Shown here in pieces: positions 24,541 through 32,325 of a DNA stretch of 64,000 nucleotides (positions are counted from its first letter, which is position 1; every line of letters begins with the position of its first letter). The DNA is from Pseudomonas sp. GM41(2012) (GTDB lineage Bacteria > Pseudomonadota > Gammaproteobacteria > Pseudomonadales > Pseudomonadaceae). The notes below the pieces were generated by a model. It searched no databases, had not been told where the DNA came from, and saw nothing but the letters and a program-made list of their open reading frames with translations. The stretch lies in the NCBI RefSeq assembly GCF_000282315.2, contig NZ_AKJN02000006.1, forward strand, positions 1,302,001 through 1,366,000, in the 5' to 3' direction. The position numbers and the translations under genes are program-made.

Positions 24541-25470
24541 ATGGATCTGTTCAATAGCCGACAGGCAGATGAACTCGCCACCCTCTTGGCGCTGTCCGAA
24601 CACGGCTCTTTTGCCGCCGCCGGAAAGATGCTGCAACGGCACCCGTCGGTGCTGTCTAAACGCCTCGGCGCGTTGGAACTTCGTCTCGGAATACGTCTGG
24701 TGGAACGAACCACAAGGCAACTGCGTTTTACCGACGAGGGACAGCGTCTGGTCTCGCAGCTTCGTCATGCCGTCAGTTTAATTTCCCAAGCGGAGCAAGA
24801 GGCAGCCCAAGGCGCGGCACAGGTCAGGGGACGCTTGCGACTCGCCCTGCCAGCCGCGATGGGGCGATTATGGCTCAGCACGATGGTGTCCGAGTTCGCC
24901 CTGGCTTACCCCGAGGTGTCGCTAGAGGTTGAGTACTCGGAGCGATTCGTCGACATCGTCGCGGAGGGTTTCGATGCCGCGATCCGGATCGGTGAGCTGT
25001 CAGACAATCGACTGGTGGCCAGGAAGTTGTGCGATCACCGCCGAATCCTCTGTGCTGCACCCGCCTACCTGCAACGCCAGGGCGAACCGAAGACGCCGGC
25101 AGACCTCGCCGGGCACAATTGCCTGGGCTTCACCGGACTGCATTCGTACCCGGAATGGAAGCTGACCCGCGATGGCGATCAGCAGAGCATCAGGGTGCGC
25201 AGCGCCATGGTCAGTAACGACAATGAGGCGCTGCTGTCCGCCGCCCGCATGGGGCTGGGCATTCTTGCCGGCGGTGAGTGGCTCATGACGAGGGACATCG
25301 ATAGCGGTCAGCTCGTCAGAGTGCTTCCCGACTGGCAGCTCGATGCAGACGCGGGTGTCTATCTCGTGCGCCCGTCAGCCAAGTACAACACGGCAACGAC
25401 GACGGCGTTCAAGCACTGGATCGAGGCAGCGTTTGCGCGAGGTGCGCCATGGCAGTTGCCCCAACCGTAA
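24541..25470 (+). CDS. LysR-family transcriptional regulator
   Basis: The 309-residue protein has a helix-turn-helix at about 8-60 (LALSEHGSFAAAGKMLQRHP, then the recognition helix and LVERTTRQLRFTDEG). Its effector domain is of the common AaeR/DmlR-like subgroup, with FAAIRIGEL-type wording (FDAAIRIGEL) near 140. It follows the quinone oxidoreductase in tandem rather than diverging from it, so its target is uncertain; the neighbouring oxidoreductase is the best guess. Confidence 0.85.
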   Translation: MDLFNSRQADELATLLALSEHGSFAAAGKMLQRHPSVLSKRLGALELRLGIRLVERTTRQLRFTDEGQRLVSQLRHAVSLISQAEQEAAQGAAQVRGRLRLALPAAMGRLWLSTMVSEFALAYPEVSLEVEYSERFVDIVAEGFDAAIRIGELSDNRLVARKLCDHRRILCAAPAYLQRQGEPKTPADLAGHNCLGFTGLHSYPEWKLTRDGDQQSIRVRSAMVSNDNEALLSAARMGLGILAGGEWLMTRDIDSGQLVRVLPDWQLDADAGVYLVRPSAKYNTATTTAFKHWIEAAFARGAPWQLPQP

Positions 25471-25503
25471 CGCTTGAAACCGGAACCTGTCAGCAAGGCC
25501 GCG

Positions 25504-25938
25504 TCAGGGTTTCGCACGCCTGCTCGTGTTGAGCGCCACGGCAGCGAGAATGAGCGTCTTCAACGCGTTCTCATCAAGCGTGTCGCCCTCATGCAAATCA
25601 ATGGCACGTCGGGTGTTGCCTTCGAGGCTGGCGTTGAAGAGGCTGGAAGGGTCTTCCAGCGAGGCGCCCTTGGCAAACGTCAGCTTCACGACTTGCTTGT
25701 ATGTCTCGCCGGTGCAGATGATTCCGGCGTGCGACCACACTGGAACGCCCCGCCACTTCCATTCCTCGACCACGTCGGGGTCGGCCTGCCGGATGAGCGT
25801 TCGAACCCGAGCGAGCGTCTCACCCCGCCAATCGCCCAGCTCGTTGATTCTCGCGTCGATCAGCTGAGAGGCCGAAACTCCCCCCTCTTCTTCTTTTGCA
25901 CCGGCCTGCTCTTTGTTCATGGTGGTTGTCGCCTTCAT
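25504..25938 (-). CDS. DUF1801-family protein (YdhG-like)
   Basis: The 144-residue protein has the DUF1801/YdhG look: RVRTLIRQADPDVVEEWKWRGVPVW near residues 45-70, then VKLTFAKGASL and EGNTRRAIDLHEGD near 110. The family has a small alpha/beta fold (a frataxin-like relative of YdeI/YdhG) of unknown biochemical role. The start is uncertain among 25938 and 25920. It lies tail-to-tail with the LysR gene and downstream of a 78-residue ORF in the same direction. Confidence 0.75.
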   Translation of the reverse strand: MKATTTMNKEQAGAKEEEGGVSASQLIDARINELGDWRGETLARVRTLIRQADPDVVEEWKWRGVPVWSHAGIICTGETYKQVVKLTFAKGASLEDPSSLFNASLEGNTRRAIDLHEGDTLDENALKTLILAAVALNTSRRAKP

Positions 25939-25959
25939 GAGGGTGTCCAAAACCGGGCT

Positions 25960-26196
25960 TTACAGCGTTTTTTGACTGTTGCCGAGGGTCTTGGCCTTTT
26001 CGATCCCCCAGTCAAAGGCAGCCTCCATGTCCAGCAGATGCGGTTTTGGATCGTGGTCCTCAAAAATGGCCGTGCCGTCCGGCCGGTAAACACCGATGAA
26101 CATCCCCAGTGAGCCGTCTTTCAATATCTCGGCTTTGACCTCGATCTTGCATCCGTTCGACAGCGTTTCCTTGTGGTGCATATGGCGTTCAGTCAT
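25960..26196 (-). CDS. Hypothetical 78-residue protein
   Basis: ATG 26196 is preceded by GGGAGAAAT. The product is small, soluble and mixed-charge, with DGSLGMFIGVYRPDGTAIFED in the middle and a C-terminal helix rich in Ala/Lys. No family is recognised with confidence. It ends 21 bases before the DUF1801 gene, so the two are probably co-transcribed. A conserved accessory protein is possible. Function unknown. Confidence 0.6.
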   Translation of the reverse strand: MTERHMHHKETLSNGCKIEVKAEILKDGSLGMFIGVYRPDGTAIFEDHDPKPHLLDMEAAFDWGIEKAKTLGNSQKTL

Positions 26197-26368
26197 GGCT
26201 GCATTTCTCCCGTCGTTGAAGTCCGAGTAGCGCATTTACCCATTGGCCATGTTAGCTCAGTGCGGCGCACTAAAAGGCCCGCCAGGACAGCGGCGTAATG
26301 CCACCTATACTAGAAGCCACCGCCCCCTCGGGGTCTGCACTCCCAACAATAAAAAGCAGAGGTGGAAC

Positions 26369-28132
26369 ATGGTCTGGCAGCAAATCTACGATCCGTTCGG
26401 TAACCCGATACTTTCAACCCTCATGGCAGCAGTGCCGGTCGTGGTGATGCTGGCAGCCCTGGCGTTTTTCCATGTGAAGGCGCATCTGGCCGCATTGATG
26501 GCCCTGGCGTCTGCGCTGGTGATCGCGATCTTCGCCTTCGGCATGCCAGCGAACATGGCCGGCTCGGCCGCCCTGTACGGCGCCGCCAACGGCTTGCTGC
26601 CCATTGGCTGGATTGTGCTCAACATCATCTTCCTGCATCGGCTGACCACCGAGAACGGCTCGTTCAAAGTGCTGCAGGATTCCCTGGCGCGCATCACCGA
26701 CGATCGACGCCTGCAATTGCTGCTGATTGCCTTCTGTTTCGGTGCGTTCTTCGAAGGGGCCGCAGGCTTCGGTACACCGGTGGCGGTGACCGGGGCGATT
26801 CTGATCGGGTTGGGCTTCTCGCCACTGGCCGCGTCTGGCCTGGCGTTGATCGCCAACACCGCGCCTGTGGCATTCGGTGCGTTGGGCACGCCGATCATCA
26901 CCCTCGCCAAGGTGACCGGGCTGGATGAAATGGAGCTGTCGATGATGGTCGGCCGGCAATTGCCGTTCTTCTCGGTGATCGTGCCGTTCTGGTTGATCTG
27001 GGCCTTCGCCGGCTGGCGCAAGATGCTGGAAATCTGGCCGGCGATTCTGGTGGCCGGGGTCAGTTTTGCCGTGCCGCAGTTCCTGGTGTCCAACTACCAC
27101 GGGCCGATGCTGGTGGACGTGATCGCCGCGCTGATTTCGATGGCTTGCCTGACCGGTTTCCTCAGGGTCTGGAAACCGGCCACCGTACACACCTCCGCCG
27201 CGCTGTCCGGGCGCGTCGACAACTCCAAAATTGCCGAAGAGCATGACGAAAAACCCGTCGCCAGCAAGACCTTTGCCAGCGATGCCAAACCTGCAGTGAT
27301 GCGCGCGTGGATGCCTTGGATCATCCTCACCGTGTTCGTGTTCGCCTGGGGCACCCAGGGTTTCAAAAACATGTTCGATACCCGTCCGGCGATTGATCCG
27401 GCCACTCATTCGGCCAAGCTCGACCCTCAGGGCAAACCGATGCGCGAAGCGAACCCGATCTTCGCTCCGGTCGTGACGTTCACCACGATCCACCAGCAGA
27501 TCGAGAAGGTACCGCCGGTGGTCCCTGCGCCTAAAGCCGAGGACGCGGTCTACAAGTTCACCTGGCTCACCAGCACCGGTAGCGGCATCCTGCTGGCGGC
27601 GATCCTCGGCGGGTTACTGATGGGCTACTCCATTCCGCAACTGATCCACCAGTACCTGCGAACGATCTGGGTCGTGCGTTACTCGCTGATCACCATCGTC
27701 GCGATGCTCGCCCTGGGTTTCCTTACCCGCTATTCAGGCCTGGACGCCACCATGGGCCTGGCCTTCGCCGCGACGGGCATCTTCTACCCCATGTTCGGCA
27801 CCCTGCTCGGCTGGCTCGGCGTGGCGTTGACCGGCTCGGATACGGCGTCAAACGTGCTGTTCGGCGGCTTGCAACGGGTGACTGCCGAGCAGTTGGGGAT
27901 CAGCCCGGTGTTGATGGCGGCCGCCAACAGTTCCGGCGGGGTCATGGGCAAGATGGTCGACGCGCAGTCGATCGTGGTGGCCTCGACTGCCACGCGCTGG
28001 TATGGGCATGAAGGGGAAATCCTGCGTTATGTGTTTTTCCACTCGATCATCCTGGCCATTCTGGTCGGGGGGTTGGTGACGTTGCAGGCGTATGTGGCGC
28101 CGTTCAGTCATATGGTGGTTGGGGGGCATTGA
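26369..28132 (+). CDS. L-lactate/glycolate permease (LldP/GlcA family)
   Basis: The 587-residue protein has about 12 or more membrane helices and the LldP-family signatures: GAFFEGAAGFGTPVAVTGAIL near 125-145, IANTAPVAFGALGTPI near 165, and the C-terminal SDTASNVLFGGLQ and ANSSGGVMGKMVDAQSI. This family imports lactate and glycolate with H+. I chose ATG 26369 with AGAGGTGG upstream. The glycolate operon starts 4.5 kb downstream on the other side of an IS element and glcC, so a glycolate (GlcA-like) role is plausible. No lldD gene is nearby. Confidence 0.88.
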   Translation: MVWQQIYDPFGNPILSTLMAAVPVVVMLAALAFFHVKAHLAALMALASALVIAIFAFGMPANMAGSAALYGAANGLLPIGWIVLNIIFLHRLTTENGSFKVLQDSLARITDDRRLQLLLIAFCFGAFFEGAAGFGTPVAVTGAILIGLGFSPLAASGLALIANTAPVAFGALGTPIITLAKVTGLDEMELSMMVGRQLPFFSVIVPFWLIWAFAGWRKMLEIWPAILVAGVSFAVPQFLVSNYHGPMLVDVIAALISMACLTGFLRVWKPATVHTSAALSGRVDNSKIAEEHDEKPVASKTFASDAKPAVMRAWMPWIILTVFVFAWGTQGFKNMFDTRPAIDPATHSAKLDPQGKPMREANPIFAPVVTFTTIHQQIEKVPPVVPAPKAEDAVYKFTWLTSTGSGILLAAILGGLLMGYSIPQLIHQYLRTIWVVRYSLITIVAMLALGFLTRYSGLDATMGLAFAATGIFYPMFGTLLGWLGVALTGSDTASNVLFGGLQRVTAEQLGISPVLMAAANSSGGVMGKMVDAQSIVVASTATRWYGHEGEILRYVFFHSIILAILVGGLVTLQAYVAPFSHMVVGGH

Positions 28133-28189
28133 TTGATGTCGTTCGGGGTGGGATGGGATGGGGTGGGGTGCATATCCGTTTCTGCGGTC

Positions 28190-28480
28190 ACGGCGGCTTA
28201 GGGTTCCGCCCTTACGGCGGGTCACTTGGAGAAGCGCCAAGTAACCAAACGCTCTTGCCCCTGACGTACGGTGCCTCGCCTAGGCTCGGCATGCCCTCGC
28301 TCCGGTCCTGCTCCGTGGGCCCGCCGCCATCGGCCATCCATGGCCGGGGGCGGCTACCGCGGCATCCTTGCCGCGGTGCCCACTGCGCAGAACCTGCGCT
28401 CGGCCTTCCGACGGGGCAGATCAAGATCAAGATCAAAAGCCTAAGCGAGGCGGCCTGATAGCCGACCTGATGTCTGTCAT
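28190..28480. repeat. Probable dispersed Pseudomonas intergenic repeat
   Basis: From memory, this stretch resembles a sequence scattered through pseudomonad intergenic DNA. It contains GGTTCCGCCCTTACGGCGGG, CTTGGAGAAGCGCCAAG and GGCATCCTTGCCGCGGTGCC, and ends in three tandem GATCAA units (28419-28436). Several short inverted repeats give strong secondary structure. ORFs across it in both strands are low-complexity and probably spurious. It fills the gap between the permease stop and the REP/IS block. Confidence 0.45.
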
Positions 28481-28526
28481 GGTCATCGGCGGTGGACACC
28501 TATGTCATGCCCGCCAAAAATCCAAC

Positions 28527-28610
28527 TGTGGGAGCGAGCCTGCTCGCGAAGGCGGACTTACATTCAACATTGATGTCGACTGACAGGGCCTCATCGCGAG
28601 CAGGCTCGCT
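28527..28610. repeat. REP doublet; second copy cut by the IS element
   Basis: A complete REP palindrome (28527-28555, TGTGGGAGCGAGCCTGCTCG then CGA) faces a second, inverted copy at 28588-28610 that stops after GCAGGCTCGCT. The missing end, CTCCCACA, appears at 29786-29793, on the other side of the IS110 element. Joining the two parts with a single CT restores the exact reverse complement of the first copy. Confidence 0.9.
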
Positions 28611-28629
28611 TGTATGGTAGGACTTGAAG

Positions 28630-28774
28630 GGAGGAGAAGGGACAAGGCTCGATTCTGACTGTTGACGCAGTACAGACCGTGGGAGAGTTCGCCCCTCCTC
28701 CTTTCACCCAAGCGCCGATAAAGAATGCATCGGGCCTAGACCGACGATAGGAACAAGCCTGCGCCCCTGGGTGA
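28630..28774 (+). ncRNA. Predicted bridge RNA of the IS110 element
   Basis: Two tandem bulged stem-loops fill the left end. Target loop: outer stem GGAGGAG (28630-28636)/CTCCTCC (28695-28701), inner hairpin 28654-28661/28668-28676. Its internal loop holds AGGCTCG (28645-28651), identical to the 7 bases left of the target CT, and GTGGGAG (28679-28685), complementary to CTCCCAC on the right. Donor loop: outer stem TCACCCA (28704-28710)/TGGGTGA (28768-28774), inner hairpin near 28730-28744. Its loop holds AGAAT (28722-28726), matching the 5 bases before the right core CT, and ACAAG (28753-28757), complementary to CTTGT at the left end. Order and strand match the IS621 bridge RNA model. Confidence 0.75.
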
Positions 28775-28814
28775 GCCCTTCAAGTGCTTAAAACCATATC
28801 CCGGAGGAAATCCT

Positions 28815-29762
28815 ATGGCAATGCCGGTTTCTGCTTCAAAGCCGATCGTGGGCGTGGATGTCGCCAAGAATGAGTTGGTGATTTATCACGCCGAACTGAG
28901 CCTGCTTGAAGAGATTCCCAACAACAAAACAGCCATCAAGAAGTGGTTGAAGGCCTTGCCGAGCACGGTGGCCATTGCCGTCGAAGCCACCAATATCTAC
29001 CACTTGGAGTTCGCCGATCTGGCCTACGAGGCCGGATGCGTGATTTACATGGTGGGCGGCTATGAACTCAAGCATTACCGCGAAGGTGTGAAGGTCCGTG
29101 CCAAAACCGATGCACTGGATGCCAAGCTGCTTGCTCGGTATCTGAAAAATGAACATGAAGAGCTTCACCCATGGACCCCGCCATCCCCGCTATACCGCCA
29201 GCTGCTGAGTCTTTTCCGCCGCCGGGCGGCGTTGGTCCAGGCAAGGGTCGGCCTGGTGCAAAGCTGGGCCAATGAGCCGCTGCTCAAGACCGCTTTTGCC
29301 GAACAAGTGAAGTCCATGCAACAGCTTGAGATGCTGATCGAGAAGACGATCAACGATCAGCTCAAAGAAGCCGGTTTGCTGGGCCAGTTAAAACGTTGCC
29401 TGAAAGTGGAAGGCATTGGTTTTTTGACAGGTGCGCGTTTGATCACGGCGTTTCAGCGGGGTGACTTCAGAAACGCGGATGCCTTTATCGCCTTTCTGGG
29501 AATGGATCTGCGGGTATCAAAATCAGGGCAAAAAGATGGCCGCCGCAGTTTGACCAAGCGCGGTGACCCGGAAGCTCGGCGGCTGCTGCACAATGCGGCA
29601 ATGTCGGCGAGTCGCACCGAGGCCTGGAAAGATTTTTATCAAGAACAAAGAGCTCGGGGTTTCAGCACGACTCAAGCATTGGTGATGCTGGCTCGAAAGC
29701 TCGCTCGGGTGGTATTCGCTCTGCTAAAGGGGCAGGACGAATACCAACCGAAAGTCAGTTGA
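28815..29762 (+). CDS. IS110-family transposase (DEDD recombinase)
   Basis: The 315-residue protein has the N-terminal RuvC-like DEDD residues D15 (GVDVAKN), E57 (VEATN), D99 and D102 (KTDALDAKLLARY). The C-terminal transposase-20 region starts at KVEGIGFLTGARLITAF (about 198-213), with the SG-x-KDGRRSLTKRGDPEARRLL segment (237-258) containing the likely catalytic serine (S237). The start has GGAGGAAA upstream. Both domains are intact, so the element may be active. Together with the left-end RNA it would catalyse RNA-guided recombination. Confidence 0.93.
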   Translation: MAMPVSASKPIVGVDVAKNELVIYHAELSLLEEIPNNKTAIKKWLKALPSTVAIAVEATNIYHLEFADLAYEAGCVIYMVGGYELKHYREGVKVRAKTDALDAKLLARYLKNEHEELHPWTPPSPLYRQLLSLFRRRAALVQARVGLVQSWANEPLLKTAFAEQVKSMQQLEMLIEKTINDQLKEAGLLGQLKRCLKVEGIGFLTGARLITAFQRGDFRNADAFIAFLGMDLRVSKSGQKDGRRSLTKRGDPEARRLLHNAAMSASRTEAWKDFYQEQRARGFSTTQALVMLARKLARVVFALLKGQDEYQPKVS

Positions 29763-29823
29763 GGGCTTCCCCTCAACCATAGAATCTCCCACAGGGGAAT
29801 GCGTACGCTTAAAGACCCGGGCA

Positions 29824-30591
29824 TTACGCCCACCCCTCAAGTCGCAGCGTGGCCCGAACCAACCGCTGTTCCTCGCTTTCAATTTCCTTGAGGTTTTCGC
29901 AGATGCTCTGAATGTGCGCAATAGCCGCCTTGCGCGCCTGTTCCGGCATACGGCCGGTGACAGCGTTGTAGAGCCGCGCATGTTGACGGTCGATCTGACG
30001 CTTTTGCGGCTCGCGGTGATAAAGGTTGTTCACCGAAGCAAACACCGTGTTCAGCAGCAAGTCCGTCAGCGAGCGCAAGGTCTGCACCAACACCGGGTTG
30101 TGCGAGGCCTCACAAATCGCCAGGTGAAACGCATGATCGAGCCGGGCGTGTTCAGACGCCTCCAGCGAACGGCTATGGGCGTCGATCAACGCCTCATAGC
30201 TGCGGGTAATGAGAACGAAATCAGCGTCGGTTCCGCGCAACGCCGCCAAGCGTGCGGACTCGCCTTCAAGCAGGCTGCGAACCTCGAACAAATCGTAAAG
30301 CGTGCGGGGTTGTGAGCTGAACAAGTGCATCAGCGGCGACGCGGCACCGTGTCCCGAAAGATCGGCAACAAATGAACCTTTGCCCTGCTCTGTCTTGATA
30401 ATCCCGCGAGCGCGCAACAGCTTCAGGCCCTCGCGAAGTGCCGTGCGGGAAACGCCGAGTTTTTCGGTCAGACGACGCTCCGACGGCAACAGTTGCCCGG
30501 TCTTGAGTACCCCGTCCACGATCAGCCGTTCTATACGTTCACAGACCACGTCTGCGACTTGTGGATTACGGCTCGTTTCTGCCCTTTCCAT
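29824..30591 (-). CDS. glcC: GntR/FadR-type regulator of the glycolate operon
   Basis: The 255-residue protein has a GntR winged helix (about 12-75: LLPSERRLTEKLGVSRTALREGLKLL) and an FCD effector domain with metal-ligand His residues (LDHAFHLAI, EASHNPVL). It is divergent from glcDEFGB, as GlcC is in E. coli, and is thus the probable glycolate-responsive regulator. I chose ATG 30591 with GGAGAG seven bases upstream. Two perfect CTGGT-N3-ACCAG palindromes lie in the gap to glcD. The IS110 element lies just beyond its 3' end. Confidence 0.85.
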   Translation of the reverse strand: MERAETSRNPQVADVVCERIERLIVDGVLKTGQLLPSERRLTEKLGVSRTALREGLKLLRARGIIKTEQGKGSFVADLSGHGAASPLMHLFSSQPRTLYDLFEVRSLLEGESARLAALRGTDADFVLITRSYEALIDAHSRSLEASEHARLDHAFHLAICEASHNPVLVQTLRSLTDLLLNTVFASVNNLYHREPQKRQIDRQHARLYNAVTGRMPEQARKAAIAHIQSICENLKEIESEEQRLVRATLRLEGWA

Positions 30592-30602
30592 CGACTCTCC
30601 AA

Positions 30603-30615
30603 CTGGTATGACCAG
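30603..30615. promoter_or_regulatory. Probable GlcC operator, glcC side
   Basis: CTGGTATGACCAG is a perfect palindrome of the TGGT-N3-ACCA type bound by FCD-class GntR regulators. It lies directly upstream of the glcC ribosome-binding site, fitting autoregulation. Confidence 0.6.
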
Positions 30616-30709
30616 CCTCGCTGCCAAAACAGAAAATGTTCAAACACAAACATAAACCAATGTTTTAAAACAGTTTTTTGTCACAAATAAAAAACCACCG
30701 AATAAAAAA

Positions 30710-30722
30710 CTGGTTCGACCAG
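30710..30722. promoter_or_regulatory. Probable GlcC operator, glcD side
   Basis: CTGGTTCGACCAG repeats the palindrome seen at 30603-30615, with a different 3-base spacer, 104 bases upstream of glcD. The centres are 107 bases apart, so one regulator could control both directions. Confidence 0.6.
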
Positions 30723-30825
30723 CCAATCAACACATAGACAGTAGAACGCCTCAGGCCAATCATGCAAGTCAGTGGTAAACGGACACAGACCTCCTATAAA
30801 AACAACTGAGGGTCGTCAACCGACT

Positions 30826-32325
30826 ATGAACATTCTTTACGATGAACGCGTCGATGGCGTCCTGCCTGATGTCGACAAAACCGCCTTGCTGCAAGCCCTG
30901 CAAACACAGTGGCCGGATCTGGAAGTCCTGCATCAAAAGGAAGAGCTCAAACCGTACGAATGCGACGGCCTTTCTGCTTACCGCACCACGCCCATGCTGG
31001 TGGTGCTGCCGCGCCACATCGACGAGGTACAAGGCGTGCTTCGACTCTGCCATGAGCGGCAGGTCGCGGTGGTCGCCCGGGGTGCTGGCACCGGTTTGTC
31101 CGGCGGTGCATTGCCGCTGGAAAAAGGCGTGCTGCTGGTAATGGCGCGTTTCAACTCTATTCTGCACATCGACCCCGCCGCCCGCACGGCCCGGGTTCAG
31201 CCGGGGGTGCGCAATCTGGCGATTTCCCAGGCTGCTGCGCCGTTTGGCTTGTATTACGCGCCGGACCCTTCCTCGCAAATCGCTTGTTCAATCGGCGGCA
31301 ATGTGGCGGAAAACGCCGGTGGCGTGCATTGCCTGAAGTACGGGCTGACCGTGCACAACCTGCTCAAGGTCGACATCCTCACCGTCGACGGCGAACACCT
31401 GACCCTGGGTTCCCAGGCGCTCGATTCTCCGGGCTTCGATCTGCTGGCGTTGTTCACCGGTTCCGAAGGCATGCTGGGTGTCATCACCGAAGTCACGGTC
31501 AAACTGCTGCCCAAACCCCAGACCGCCAAAGTGCTGCTGGCGGCGTTCGATTCCGTCGAGAAGGCGGGCCGCGCGGTGGGTGACATTATTGCCGCCGGCA
31601 TCATCCCCGGCGGCCTGGAAATGATGGACAACCTGGCCATTCGCGCCGCCGAAGACTTTATCCACGCCGGCTATCCGGTCGACGCCGAAGCCATTCTGCT
31701 GTGCGAGCTCGATGGCGTTGAAGCCGACGTTCATGATGACTGCGACCGCGTGCGCCAGGTGCTGGAACAGGCCGGCGCCACCGAAGTACGCCAGGCCCGC
31801 GATGAAGCCGAACGCGTGCGGTTCTGGGCCGGGCGCAAGAATGCCTTCCCGGCGGTGGGTCGTCTCTCACCGGATTATTACTGCATGGACGGGACGATCC
31901 CGCGCCGCGAGTTGCCCGGTGTGCTGCAGGCGATCGCCGCGTTGTCGACCGAGTACGGCCTGCGGGTGGCCAACGTTTTCCACGCCGGTGACGGCAACAT
32001 GCACCCGCTGATTCTGTTCGATGCCAATCAACCGGGCGAGCTCGATCGCGCTGAAACCCTGGGCGGCAAGATCCTCGAATTGTGCGTGAAGGTCGGCGGC
32101 AGCATTACAGGTGAACACGGCGTGGGCCGGGAGAAAATCAATCAGATGTGCGCGCAGTTCAATAGCGACGAATTGACCGTGTTCCATGCCGTCAAAGCCG
32201 CTTTCGATCCGAGTGGTTTGCTCAACCCTGGCAAGAACATTCCGACGCTGCACCGCTGCGCCGAATTTGGCGCCATGCACGTTCACATGGGGCAGTTGCC
32301 CTTCCCTGAACTGGAGCGTTTCTGA
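30826..32325 (+). CDS. glcD: Glycolate oxidase subunit GlcD (FAD-binding)
   Basis: The 499-residue protein, the same length as E. coli GlcD, has the PCMH FAD-binding fold: GAGTGLSGGA near residue 85, ENAGGVHCLKYGLT near 160, and the C-terminal FHAGDGNMHP and GEHGVGREK motifs. It is the catalytic flavoprotein of membrane-associated glycolate oxidase, making glyoxylate with GlcE and GlcF. I chose ATG 30826; an in-frame start 54 bases upstream would exceed the family length. Its TGA overlaps the glcE ATG. Confidence 0.95.
   Translation: MNILYDERVDGVLPDVDKTALLQALQTQWPDLEVLHQKEELKPYECDGLSAYRTTPMLVVLPRHIDEVQGVLRLCHERQVAVVARGAGTGLSGGALPLEKGVLLVMARFNSILHIDPAARTARVQPGVRNLAISQAAAPFGLYYAPDPSSQIACSIGGNVAENAGGVHCLKYGLTVHNLLKVDILTVDGEHLTLGSQALDSPGFDLLALFTGSEGMLGVITEVTVKLLPKPQTAKVLLAAFDSVEKAGRAVGDIIAAGIIPGGLEMMDNLAIRAAEDFIHAGYPVDAEAILLCELDGVEADVHDDCDRVRQVLEQAGATEVRQARDEAERVRFWAGRKNAFPAVGRLSPDYYCMDGTIPRRELPGVLQAIAALSTEYGLRVANVFHAGDGNMHPLILFDANQPGELDRAETLGGKILELCVKVGGSITGEHGVGREKINQMCAQFNSDELTVFHAVKAAFDPSGLLNPGKNIPTLHRCAEFGAMHVHMGQLPFPELERF

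Larger units (their letters stand above)
28611..29787 (+). mobile_element. IS110-family insertion sequence inserted in a REP palindrome
   Basis: The element runs from 28611 to the core CT at 29786-29787, about 1.18 kb. It contains one transposase gene, a structured 200-base left end and a 24-base right end. A CT dinucleotide borders each side (28609-28610 and 29786-29787), as expected when a circular IS110 element recombines at a CT core in the target. There are no terminal inverted repeats or longer target duplication. A hairpin TTGAGGG/CCCTCAA (29759-29776) lies at the right end over the transposase stop. Insertion in REP is known for several Pseudomonas IS110 members. Confidence 0.88.

Noticed and set aside
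26414..27493. Long minus-strand ORF opposite the LldP permease
   Set aside because: It is a His/Arg/Gly-rich shadow with no start signal. The plus strand encodes an evident membrane permease.
28212..28499. 95-residue minus-strand ORF in the intergenic repeat
   Set aside because: Composition follows the repeat (Gly/Arg/Pro-rich) and no start signal or domain is seen. It is probably a by-product of the repeat sequence.
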